A stretch of DNA of 28,011 nt from an uncultured Mollicutes bacterium (lineage in GTDB: Bacteria > Bacillota_I > Bacilli_A > RF39 > UBA660). The notes under the pieces were generated by a model. The model was not told where the DNA came from, did no database searches, and saw only the letters and a program-made list of their open reading frames with translations. Every line of letters begins with the position of its first letter. The stretch's first letter is position 1. Shown here one piece after another: positions 1-6,927 of the stretch. The translations under genes were made by a program, and so were the position numbers. Location: assembly GCA_900543055.1 (NCBI GenBank), contig UQQI01000018.1, positions 1-28,011 on the forward strand, read 5' to 3'.

Positions 1-336
1 GATTGGTGTAATTAAAGTAAGCATAATAAGAGCAATTACAATTCTTGAAATTATACTTTTAACACCTTTATCTTTACCAAAAAAGTTATCAGGATTCACT
101 ATACCTTTCAATATTGACATAGCAAGTTGAAACATAGTAAAAACGCCTAATATTAATTGAACTCTACTAAAGAAGTTCATGATAGTTGGTCCACTAAAAA
201 GTGTCGCAGAAGCTACATTAAAAAACAATTGATAAACTAAACTTAATAACCCAAAAGTAGGTCTATCTAACCAAGAAAATAAACCTCTAATAGCATCAGA
301 TAAGACTCCCGCAGCAGTAAGATTAGAATCACCCAT
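1..336 (-). CDS. VirB6/TrbL-like or pilin-like polytopic membrane protein (partial, 3' end off the window)
   Basis: This frame stays open from ATG at 336 to the window edge (112 codons), so the C-terminus is missing. A GAGGTGATTT Shine-Dalgarno sequence precedes the ATG. The start reads MGDSNLTAAGVLSDAIRGLF, an amphipathic N-terminus. It is followed by hydrophobic segments at about residues 27-45, 60-72 and 95-112. Between them lies a short polar loop containing NPDNFFGKDKG. The hydrophobic-polar loop-hydrophobic pattern matches the two-TM hairpins of the next two genes, including an NPD/NPE-type loop start. I infer a membrane channel or assembly component of the T4SS kind. It starts 24 bases after the stop of the 158-aa gene and probably shares its transcript. 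The family name is uncertain. Confidence 0.6.
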   Translation of the reverse strand, partial: MGDSNLTAAGVLSDAIRGLFSWLDRPTFGLLSLVYQLFFNVASATLFSGPTIMNFFSRVQLILGVFTMFQLAMSILKGIVNPDNFFGKDKGVKSIISRIVIALIMLTLITPI

Positions 337-360
337 TTAAATCACCTCTTTATTCTAAAA

Positions 361-837
361 CTAACCAATTCCACAAGTAGGATCAGCAGTTATTCCAAAT
401 ATATCAAGTAATGCCATTGAAATAGTAGGTACAAAGAAAAGTAATGCTGCAAGAATTAATCTCTGTCCTAGTTTTTTCTTTGCCTTAGCCATTGAATCAT
501 CATCACTATTAACTATACATAAAGTAAAATCTATACTAGATAAAACTACAACTAAAATAGGTCCTAAAACTTTTATATAATTTAAAAGTTGTTGTAAAAG
601 CCAAGCAACTGAATTTTCATCATTAGGGTCTCCTAATAATCCACTACAATCCTGTTCTTGATCATACCCATCATTTAATCCATTTAATTGATTACTATTT
701 GTAATTTTATTATCTAATCTATGAACAACAAAACTTTGATTATCAATAATATTCAAACTAATAGCATAAGAATTAATTGGTGTAAATACAACAATTAAAA
801 AAATAAAAATAACTAAAAAAGTTTTGATTTTTTTCAT
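361..837 (-). CDS. Small secreted/membrane protein with VirB2/TrbC-like two-TM core
   Basis: A 158-aa protein. Residues 6-25 form a signal peptide or first TM helix. A polar linker of about 55 residues (30-85) follows, then hydrophobic helices at 87-109 and 127-148. The loop between the helices is charged (VNSDDDSMAKAKKKLGQR) and the C-terminus carries a Cys (PTCGIG). The helix-charged loop-helix core aligns by eye with the 112-aa protein at 921-1259 and with the N-terminus of the NlpC/P60 protein at 20866-21729. This is the usual layout of VirB2/TrbC-type pilins and related conjugation membrane proteins; it may resemble the Mbov_0395-type pilin-like family, which I recall but could not check. 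It has its own extended -10 promoter upstream. Exact role is unknown. Confidence 0.65.
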   Translation of the reverse strand: MKKIKTFLVIFIFLIVVFTPINSYAISLNIIDNQSFVVHRLDNKITNSNQLNGLNDGYDQEQDCSGLLGDPNDENSVAWLLQQLLNYIKVLGPILVVVLSSIDFTLCIVNSDDDSMAKAKKKLGQRLILAALLFFVPTISMALLDIFGITADPTCGIG

Positions 838-854
838 AGAATCACTCCGAATAC

Positions 855-863
855 ATTATAACA
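855..863 (-). promoter_or_regulatory. Extended -10 promoter of the 158-aa pilin-like gene
   Basis: On the minus strand this reads TG-T-TATAAT, a perfect -10 with the TGn extension. The six bases 17 upstream (TTATTT) are a poor -35, so the extended -10 would carry the activity. It lies about 20 bases upstream of the ATG at 837, with the GGAGTGATT ribosome site between them, and just downstream of the terminator at 882-909. Confidence 0.55.
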
Positions 864-881
864 TAATAAGTATAACAAAAT

Positions 882-909
882 AAAAAAAAAATAGCAATAA
901 ATTACTATT
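882..909 (-). terminator. Rho-independent terminator of the 112-aa pilin-like gene
   Basis: Minus strand: AATAGTAA, loop TTTA, TTGCTATT (8 bp with one G-U pair), followed by a run of about ten T. It lies directly after the stop codon at 921. Confidence 0.75.
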
Positions 910-920
910 TTCTAATTCAT

Positions 921-1259
921 CTAATTAGATGCACTTCTCCAGCAAGACTGCCAACTAGTTGTATCACCAGCATCGTCTCCACCTTTTGAAACTAAATCCA
1001 TTAATACTGAAACTAAAGTTGTAACGAAAAAAATTAATGCTGCATAAATAAATCTCTTAATTAATCTTCCTTGTGCTGCCTTAACTTCTTTATCATCACT
1101 AGCAATAACAGCTTTACCTAAATCAATTGTTCCTAAAATAATTAAAATAATAGGAATAAATAATTGAACTAAAGGAAAAACACCTTTTCTTATTACTCTA
1201 ACGATTGGTAATAATCCACCACAACTATCAATAGCACCAATTTGGAATAAATTTGTCAT
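921..1259 (-). CDS. Small VirB2/TrbC-like two-TM membrane protein
   Basis: A 112-aa protein without a classical signal peptide. It has hydrophobic helices at residues 28-50 (LFIPIILIILGTIDLGKAV) and 70-90. A charged loop, SDDKEVKAAQGRLIKR, sits between them, and a Cys-containing tail ends in SCWRSASN. A second Cys lies near the N-terminus in DSCGGLLP, comparable with DCSGLLGD in the 158-aa neighbour. The hairpin and the tail CW motif also match the N-terminal part of the NlpC/P60 fusion (TACWQQA). Size and layout suit a VirB2/TrbC-type pilin or an inner-membrane assembly protein. It is a one-gene transcription unit, with a near-consensus promoter (1284-1313) and its own terminator (882-909), which suggests high expression. 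Function is inferred from architecture only. Confidence 0.7.
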   Translation of the reverse strand: MTNLFQIGAIDSCGGLLPIVRVIRKGVFPLVQLFIPIILIILGTIDLGKAVIASDDKEVKAAQGRLIKRFIYAALIFFVTTLVSVLMDLVSKGGDDAGDTTSWQSCWRSASN

Positions 1260-1283
1260 ATAACAACCTCTCCTTCAAAATAC

Positions 1284-1313
1284 ATTATATAATTTTAAAC
1301 ATGTCTTTGTCAA
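1284..1313 (-). promoter_or_regulatory. Consensus sigma-70/SigA promoter of the 112-aa pilin-like gene
   Basis: Minus strand: TTGACA (1308-1313), an 18-base spacer and TATAAT (1284-1289). Both hexamers are perfect matches to consensus. The site lies immediately after the TadZ-like stop codon (1318-1320) and upstream of the GGAGAGG ribosome site of the gene starting at 1259. It is the best promoter match I found in the window. Confidence 0.85.
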
Positions 1314-1317
1314 TTAC

Positions 1318-2328
1318 CTATCTTCTGAATAACCCAAATATTTTAGAAGAATTATTAGAATTAACAGGTTCATTAAAGAATCCTAATTTACTTAAAAAAT
1401 CATGTATAATAGAATTTCTTTTTCTCTCATCTAATGGAGGCATATTATAAAATACTTTTATTCCAGCCTCACTTTCAAAATCAAACACATCATTATTTAA
1501 TAATAAACTTTGATTTAAAATAACTTTTTTTCCTACCAATTTACTAAATATAACTCTATTTCTACGTACCAATCTATTAAGTTTAATAGTACTTGGCTCT
1601 ATTAAATACAAAACATCTCCACAAAAACTATTATCTGGACAATTATTTAAATCTACCAAAATTATACTAGCATTAGAATATTTAGCAATAGTATTTTTAA
1701 TATCCATTTGTCTAATTGAAAACATATTCTTGTCATTAAACAAACTAAAATCATTTTTATCTATCTCTATTGCTACAACATTATTTTGACCATAAGCTAA
1801 AGATAATTCTTTTTTTAACAAATATATAAATGTCGTTGCTCCTGCACTATCAGTGACATTTTTGACACCAAGCACAGTAACTCCTCTTTTTACATTAGCT
1901 GAAACATTTGCAACTACTGCGCCTGTTTCAGAAGAAGTTTTTACACTTGCCATCTTAACTATATGTTCAACATCTTTTAATGTATTAGTCTTCTTAAGTA
2001 AAAAATTAATACCATTTAAATTTGTTGTAAAATTATAAATTTTTAATGAAATAATATGAGATAAAAAATTTGGAGTACAAAGTTCAGAACCTTCTGGTAA
2101 TAAGAATATTATTTTATCAGGATCTAATCCATTAGCAAGTATTTCATATGTTTTAATATCTTTATAATTTTTTAATGCTGTAACATCAAGTATCATTTTA
2201 CTAAAGAAAAAATTTTTAAACATTTCAACTATTTCAAACGCATCATATAGTCCAGTAATACTTTTTATTATATCAATATCTAAATTAGCCAATTGATTTT
2301 GCTGTTCATTTGCAATTATAACATTCAT
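1318..2328 (-). CDS. TadZ/CpaE-like pilus localisation protein with degenerate P-loop
   Basis: A 336-aa protein. Residues 1-130 form a small alpha/beta domain that may match the receiver-like N-terminus of TadZ/CpaE. Residues 148-320 resemble the MinD/ParA-type ATPase domain of that family. The P-loop position reads GVKNVTDSAGATT (154-166): the TT end of a deviant Walker A is kept but the signature lysines are missing. IILVDLNN (222-229) is the Walker B-like strand and YLIEPSTIKLNR (241-252) the usual strand that follows. TadZ/CpaE proteins place or polarise Tad pilus machinery, and atypical P-loops are known among them. Position in the cluster, directly after the pseudopilins (14 bases), supports the call. 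ATP binding is doubtful here. The C-terminal 15 residues are a Ser/Asn-rich then basic tail. Confidence 0.65.
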   Translation of the reverse strand: MNVIIANEQQNQLANLDIDIIKSITGLYDAFEIVEMFKNFFFSKMILDVTALKNYKDIKTYEILANGLDPDKIIFLLPEGSELCTPNFLSHIISLKIYNFTTNLNGINFLLKKTNTLKDVEHIVKMASVKTSSETGAVVANVSANVKRGVTVLGVKNVTDSAGATTFIYLLKKELSLAYGQNNVVAIEIDKNDFSLFNDKNMFSIRQMDIKNTIAKYSNASIILVDLNNCPDNSFCGDVLYLIEPSTIKLNRLVRRNRVIFSKLVGKKVILNQSLLLNNDVFDFESEAGIKVFYNMPPLDERKRNSIIHDFLSKLGFFNEPVNSNNSSKIFGLFRR

Positions 2329-2342
2329 ATTATCAACTCCAA

Positions 2343-2786
2343 TTAATGATTTAAGACTTTTGTATTACCCTTTACAAAAAAAACAGATATTCCTGTAAAA
2401 ACATTTTTTACAATAGGAATATTAATATCAATTTTAGTGACTATTTCATAATAGTTTCCAGGATTTCTATCTGAAAGAGAATCCATATCTGCCTTTATAG
2501 TAGCAGGTACTTTCTTAGAACAAAAATATGTTTCAGTTTTATAATCACTACCACAATTAAGTTTTTCAGGAGAATAACCAATACTTTTGGCATATTTTTC
2601 AATATCATCTTTACACTTATTAGCAGAAAAACAATCACCATCATATTTATTGAAATAATCGATTATTTTATTCTTCATATTAAATGCTTTCATATAATTT
2701 ACGTTAAATGCTAAATATCCCGATACAATAGCAATAAAAACAACTATTATAGCAATCATTACAGCACTTCCTAAACCATCTCTCAT
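2343..2786 (-). CDS. TadE/TadF-like pseudopilin (cysteine-containing)
   Basis: A 147-aa protein with one N-terminal TM helix (residues 7-28), preceded by MRDGLG. A helical region (NYMKAFNMKNKIIDYFNKY) follows, then a small extracellular domain with four Cys (two in DCFSANKC, then LNC and FC). The C-terminal part, YEIVTKIDINIPIV and then FFVKGNTKVL, has the beta-rich shape of TadE-type minor pilins. It is clearly paralogous to the next gene upstream (2800-3267): same TM-KAFxMKN helix, same GYSPEKLNC/GYAPVDIEC segment, same end. It lies 13 bases after that gene, so the two are cotranscribed. Processing by a prepilin peptidase at the Gly before the TM is possible but not proven by sequence. Confidence 0.65.
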   Translation of the reverse strand: MRDGLGSAVMIAIIVVFIAIVSGYLAFNVNYMKAFNMKNKIIDYFNKYDGDCFSANKCKDDIEKYAKSIGYSPEKLNCGSDYKTETYFCSKKVPATIKADMDSLSDRNPGNYYEIVTKIDINIPIVKNVFTGISVFFVKGNTKVLNH

Positions 2787-2799
2787 ATTTCACCTTCTA

Positions 2800-3267
2800 T
2801 TAACTTTCTGGTAATTCTATCTCTTGAGTTTCACCAGAAATTTTAAATACATTAAATCCAAAAATACTACTTACAAGTGAAAAATTAATATCAACTTGAG
2901 TAATAACATCATATGTATATCTAATATTGTGATTTTTATCTTTGGGTCTAGAAACTATTTGTTTTACGCAAAACAAATAATCAACCTTATCATAATTTGC
3001 AGGACATTCTATGTCAACGGGAGCATAACCTAATCGTTTTGCTCCCTCAACTATTTTACTACGACACTCTGTCCCAGAACCTTTACAAGACCTAGCACCA
3101 TTACAAGTGCATCCAGACCCTTCATATCTCTCAATAACAGAAATGACGTTATTTTTCATTTTAAATGCCTTTGTATAACTTACAATTAAACCAAAAATAC
3201 ATGATAAAATAAGTAAAAATAAAGCAATAAATACTAAATTAACTATTCCACCATATGCATCTTTCAT
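2800..3267 (-). CDS. TadE/TadF-like pseudopilin, Cys-rich paralogue
   Basis: A 155-aa protein. MKDAYGG precedes a TM helix (residues 8-30). A helix with YTKAFKMKNNVISVIERYEG follows, then a Cys-rich insert (SGCTCNGARSCKGSGTEC, four Cys in 16 residues) and two more Cys (IEC, LFC). The end, YDVITQVDINFSLV and then FKISGETQEI, parallels its neighbour at 2343-2786. The extra Cys-rich loop, absent in the neighbour, suggests two disulfides on the exposed side. An AGGTGA site lies 7 bases before the ATG. It follows the 48-aa pilin candidate by 23 bases and should be read from the promoter at 3477-3505. I infer a minor pilin or pilus initiation role. Confidence 0.65.
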   Translation of the reverse strand: MKDAYGGIVNLVFIALFLLILSCIFGLIVSYTKAFKMKNNVISVIERYEGSGCTCNGARSCKGSGTECRSKIVEGAKRLGYAPVDIECPANYDKVDYLFCVKQIVSRPKDKNHNIRYTYDVITQVDINFSLVSSIFGFNVFKISGETQEIELPES

Positions 3268-3290
3268 AAACTAGTCACCTACTCACTTGA

Positions 3291-3437
3291 TTAATGTTGA
3301 TATTGACTAATATTGTCCCATTGTGTATTAATTGATTCTTGAATTTTAGGCCACATTATCCAGAAAAAACCAATAACTGCAGCAATTGCAATCAATGTAA
3401 TAACAGTTAAGTTTAATTCACCTGTAGCTGCTTTCAT
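3291..3437 (-). CDS. 48-aa Flp-like major pilin candidate
   Basis: A short reading frame beginning MKAATGELNLTVITLIAIAA and continuing through a single hydrophobic helix (about residues 9-30) to a soluble tail (WPKIQESINTQWDNISQYQH). Size, the short polar leader with a TGE before the hydrophobic stretch, and the single helix fit an Flp-type pilin. Its place between tadC-like and tadE-like genes fits too. It is the first gene behind a terminator (3517-3545) and a strong promoter (3477-3505), which would let it be made in excess over the assembly genes. A purine-rich AGGAAAGGA lies about 14 bases before the ATG, a long spacing, so an upstream ATT start (15 bases earlier) cannot be excluded. The alternative is a small assembly protein. 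Confidence 0.65.
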   Translation of the reverse strand: MKAATGELNLTVITLIAIAAVIGFFWIMWPKIQESINTQWDNISQYQH

Positions 3438-3476
3438 CGAAGCATCACCAATCCTTTCCTTATTATATACAAATTT

Positions 3477-3505
3477 ATTATATCAAATTAAAATAAAAAT
3501 AACAA
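3477..3505 (-). promoter_or_regulatory. Strong promoter of the Flp-like pilin unit
   Basis: Minus strand: TTGTTA (3500-3505), a 17-base spacer and TATAAT (3477-3482), with TGA in front of the -10 giving an extended -10. It follows the terminator of the tadC-like gene and precedes the 48-aa gene by about 40 bases. Confidence 0.75.
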
Positions 3506-3516
3506 TAAATTTATAT

Positions 3517-3545
3517 AAAAAAATAGTGTATAACATACACTATTT
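3517..3545 (-). terminator. Rho-independent terminator after tadC-like gene
   Basis: Minus strand: AAATAGTGTA, loop TGTTA, TACACTATTT (10 bp), continuing into a run of T. It lies 22 bases after the stop at 3568. It separates the assembly genes from the pilin genes. Confidence 0.8.
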
Positions 3546-3567
3546 AACTACTATTTCTAGTAAATAA

Positions 3568-4371
3568 TTAGAACATCATCATCATTGAAATTAATATAAC
3601 AAGCATTACTCCTACACCAGTAACAACTAACATTACCATTGTTTGACTTTCCATATGATCAAGTCTTTCTTTATACTTTGTCTCACGCGCTTTATTTTGT
3701 AATGATGAAACAGTTCTTGAAAACATCATCAAACGTTCTTGCTTTCTTTCTTGTGAACCAATACCTAAACGATATAAAAGTCTCATCATACGCATTGAAT
3801 CACGTACAGGATAAGTATTAGCAAATTCCATATATGGATCAACAGATGCATCACCAGAATTTATTCTATCTATCATCCTACGTAAACCTGGTTTAAAAAT
3901 ATCAGGTGCATCACTTATACTTTTACCTATCGCAACAGGAACAGTATAATGTTGAATAAGAATTTCTAAACTCTTTAAATAATATGGTAACATAACATCT
4001 ATTTCATGTAAGTGTTGTTTATAATAACTTTTTAATTGAAAATAAGGCATTTTAAATACAAACGCTGCTAAAGCGAATGATAAAACTAAATTTAAAAAGA
4101 ATTGTGCATTAATTATCTCAGCTGAATTATTTCCACTTATTGTTAATGCCAAAACAATCAAAAATGCTATAAATGCATAAGTTACTCTTTGTGAAAAAAG
4201 TTGTTCAACATCAACATCTTCACCATATCTAGCATAAACTAAGAATTGATAATCATCTTCTTTTAATGCCTCTAAATATTTTTGATTATCTGCAAAAAAT
4301 TTATCCTTATCAATCGTATTATTATAGATTAAAACAAAGATAATTATTGCTCCTACAATTACAATCTCCAT
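3568..4371 (-). CDS. TadC-like pilus assembly membrane protein (T2SSF family)
   Basis: A 267-aa protein with TM helices at about residues 2-18, 65-80, 88-108 and 244-266. The cytoplasmic stretch 115-240 carries the T2SSF-type helical motif (LHEIDVMLPYYLKSLEILIQ and the following AIGKSI). TadB and TadC are paralogous platform proteins in the cytoplasmic membrane that couple the CpaF/TadA ATPase to pilin polymerisation. The gene is coupled to the tadB-like gene by a TAATG overlap (one base), which argues for equal synthesis. It is the last gene before a terminator. The C-terminus is unusually methionine-rich (ISMMMMF). Confidence 0.8.
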   Translation of the reverse strand: MEIVIVGAIIIFVLIYNNTIDKDKFFADNQKYLEALKEDDYQFLVYARYGEDVDVEQLFSQRVTYAFIAFLIVLALTISGNNSAEIINAQFFLNLVLSFALAAFVFKMPYFQLKSYYKQHLHEIDVMLPYYLKSLEILIQHYTVPVAIGKSISDAPDIFKPGLRRMIDRINSGDASVDPYMEFANTYPVRDSMRMMRLLYRLGIGSQERKQERLMMFSRTVSSLQNKARETKYKERLDHMESQTMVMLVVTGVGVMLVILISMMMMF

Positions 4372-5273
4372 TACTCAGCACCTACATTCTCATTATAATA
4401 TTTTTCGCCCCTTAATAGGAAATATGTATTAACAATTAATACACCATGCATCAACACTTGAATATACCACCTATCAAGTAATAACAAATATGTTTCTCTA
4501 CCAAGCAAATATTGAACTAGCATAACAAGTAAATATAGAACAATACCAAATTGTAAGAAGTTCTTGTGGAATGAAGCACGTTCAATTCTATCTCGATAAA
4601 CACTTTCAACAAGCATATCTATATCAAGTTGCATATTTTCAAGAGAATCAGCAGAATTTTGTGCACCTTCTTTTGTTATTTGTAAAAATAATTGATGCAT
4701 ATTTTTAACAATATAATAAGGATATAATTTACTCATATAATCAAGCGCTTCATCAATAGTACCATTATCATAACTCATTGTAATCATTTGACGAACATCA
4801 CTAAGTACAGGATCTTCTAGTACACCAGAATTAGCAACACCTTCAAGTGCTTTTACAAATGACTGAGTTGTACCAAACTCCATAATAGTATTTGAAGTAT
4901 ATACTTGCACTTGTTCAAAAATATATTCAGAATATACTCTCTTACACCTTAAGTAAGCAACATATGGAACAAATGAAACTGCAATACATGCATAAATTAT
5001 ACTTATAATTAAATTATAAAAGTATAAGTATGAGACAATAGCAGCAAAGCCTGCAAATAAAGTAACTTGAATTGTATACTGTCTGACAGTATATTCTTGC
5101 CCTAACTGCTTTGTCTTTTCTCTTACAACTTTAAAAGAATATGGAGCAAACCTATCATACATTCCTTGAACTTGTCCAACAACATATTTTCCAACATTTT
5201 CACCTTTATAATTACGATATAAATAAATACCAACAACAAATACAATAATTATAATTAACTCTTCAAAATACAT
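4371..5273 (-). CDS. TadB-like pilus assembly membrane protein (T2SSF family)
   Basis: A 300-aa protein with TM helices at residues 3-19, 68-108 (two closely packed) and 240-288 (two). The cytoplasmic region 110-235 contains the T2SSF-like pattern (TIMEFGTTQSFVKALEGVA, LENMQLDIDMLVE). It lies 15 bases after the CpaF-like gene and overlaps the TadC-like gene by one base, giving the canonical tadA-tadB-tadC order. Expected role: inner platform of the pilus motor. Length is close to that of known TadB proteins. Confidence 0.8.
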   Translation of the reverse strand: MYFEELIIIIVFVVGIYLYRNYKGENVGKYVVGQVQGMYDRFAPYSFKVVREKTKQLGQEYTVRQYTIQVTLFAGFAAIVSYLYFYNLIISIIYACIAVSFVPYVAYLRCKRVYSEYIFEQVQVYTSNTIMEFGTTQSFVKALEGVANSGVLEDPVLSDVRQMITMSYDNGTIDEALDYMSKLYPYYIVKNMHQLFLQITKEGAQNSADSLENMQLDIDMLVESVYRDRIERASFHKNFLQFGIVLYLLVMLVQYLLGRETYLLLLDRWYIQVLMHGVLIVNTYFLLRGEKYYNENVGAE

Positions 5274-5288
5274 AATATCAACTCCCTT

Positions 5289-6896
5289 CTATTCCCCTAA
5301 TTTAGCAATTCCTGATACTTGTGTAGTTGGAATAGATACACTTTGAGGATTAGTCATAACAGGAGAGGTTTGCGCAACAGGAGACTGCATAGTTTGAGCA
5401 ATCGGAGGTTGAGGAACATTTACTATCTGTGGAGTAACACCCTGAGTAGGAACAGTAACATTTTGTTGCTGTACACCTAAATTGTTTGTTGAAATATTTT
5501 GCATAACATGAGCACTCTGAGGTGCAACTGCTGAAACTGCAACAGGTTGTTCACTAAGCGGTTGAACAACAGGTGTTGATAGTTGAACATTACCATCAGT
5601 CATATTTGGTAAACTTTCACCTTGACCATCAACAATCGGAATATTTTCTTGAACAGATGCCTCACTATTAACAACGTTAGAATCATCTGAAACAGTAGAT
5701 TCATCAGTTGATGTAGCAGTTGTAGATTCACTTTTGTCAGGAGATTCTGAATTATTTGAAGAATTAGATGAATCAATAGAACTAGAATCTGTACTACTAT
5801 CATCGTTATCAACATCTTCATATTCAACAACAGGCATTTCTTTTGGTAAATCTTTAATAATATCATGAACTTCTATATTTTGATTTTCCAAATACTCAAT
5901 CAAATGGTCACTAGGCTTACACATCATAGGTTTTCCCATTACCTTTTGATAAATAATTCTTGATTTAGGAACATTATTATCATCAACATAAAATTCTGTA
6001 ACTTCATCCATTTCACGATGGAAATTACCATATTCTTTACTGTAGAAAGCTTTTATATGTACTCCAATTTGAATATAACGATAAATTGTAGTTAAAAATT
6101 GTCCAACGTCCAAATCAGTTTCCATTAATGAATAAAGACGATATGGTATTGCTGATGCTTTATCAGCATGGATTGTAGACAATATGTTATGTCCAGATGA
6201 AATAGAGTTACGAACTGCAGAAACAGCCTCTGCAGAACGAACTTCTGAAAGTAATATCCACTTTGGATTCTGACGCATACAAGTAACCAAAACATCAGAA
6301 TAACTAGCAACATTGTTTGTCTTCATTGCTACTATATCTCTTTGAGGAAATATCTTATCCAAATGAAGCTCTAATGTATCTTCTATTGTTATTATTTTTT
6401 CATTAGTCTTAGTATGAGCTGCCAAGTACTTAACAAACTCAGTTTTACCAGAACCAGTTTCTCCTGCAACCATAATATTACAATGACCTTCAACACACTT
6501 AATTAAAAAGTCATGAATTGCTGGCGTGAAATAATCTTCTTTTATTAATTTTTCTTTATTAAGTCTTATTTTCGCTGGAGTTTTACGAATAACTAATGCT
6601 ATTCCATTAGTTGCAATCGATTGATGTACAAAGTTCATACGTAACTCAGATGACTCTGCATCAAGAAATGGTTTAGCATTATTAAATGTTGTTCCCATAA
6701 CATTCGAACACTGAAATGCTAACTTTTCAACAAATTCTGGAGTTGCACCTTCAACTTCAACTCTTAAAGAACCTTGAGTTAAAGAACGAATCCATATTTG
6801 ACCTCCATTATCATAAGAAATATCTGTTATATCATCATTATCAAGTAATGAACGAAAAGGTCCAAAATCCAATTTATCAAATATATTTTCATTCAT
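5289..6896 (-). CDS. CpaF/TadA-type pilus assembly ATPase with long Ser/Thr then Pro/Gln-rich C-terminal tail
   Basis: A 535-aa protein. Residues 1-350 form the PulE/VirB11-type ATPase: Walker A GETGSGKT (145-152), Asp box TIEDTLEL (170-177), Walker B region WILLSEVRSAEA (213-224) and His box STIHADKA (240-247). The Walker B glycine of the usual LxGExR is a Ser here. The enzyme should hydrolyse ATP under the membrane to drive TadB/TadC and pilus growth. The core ends near residue 350, where most CpaF proteins end. Here about 175 residues follow: first acidic and Ser/Thr/Asn-rich (360-415), then rich in Pro, Gln, Val and Thr (416-535), with no predicted fold. It follows the SAF gene by 31 bases and is followed by tadB-like after 15 bases. 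Confidence 0.9.
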   Translation of the reverse strand: MNENIFDKLDFGPFRSLLDNDDITDISYDNGGQIWIRSLTQGSLRVEVEGATPEFVEKLAFQCSNVMGTTFNNAKPFLDAESSELRMNFVHQSIATNGIALVIRKTPAKIRLNKEKLIKEDYFTPAIHDFLIKCVEGHCNIMVAGETGSGKTEFVKYLAAHTKTNEKIITIEDTLELHLDKIFPQRDIVAMKTNNVASYSDVLVTCMRQNPKWILLSEVRSAEAVSAVRNSISSGHNILSTIHADKASAIPYRLYSLMETDLDVGQFLTTIYRYIQIGVHIKAFYSKEYGNFHREMDEVTEFYVDDNNVPKSRIIYQKVMGKPMMCKPSDHLIEYLENQNIEVHDIIKDLPKEMPVVEYEDVDNDDSSTDSSSIDSSNSSNNSESPDKSESTTATSTDESTVSDDSNVVNSEASVQENIPIVDGQGESLPNMTDGNVQLSTPVVQPLSEQPVAVSAVAPQSAHVMQNISTNNLGVQQQNVTVPTQGVTPQIVNVPQPPIAQTMQSPVAQTSPVMTNPQSVSIPTTQVSGIAKLGE

Positions 6897-6927
6897 TTAA
6901 CCCACATCCTTTTTATTCTTTTATTCT

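Noticed and set aside
1253..1450. Plus-strand frame opposite the end of the TadZ-like gene
   Set aside because: Overlaps the real gene and the consensus promoter of the 112-aa gene; no ribosome site of its own.
5600..5866. Out-of-frame minus-strand frame within the CpaF tail
   Set aside because: It is a by-product of the repetitive Ser/Thr/Asn codons of the tail; its product is a Leu/Ile-rich low-complexity string.
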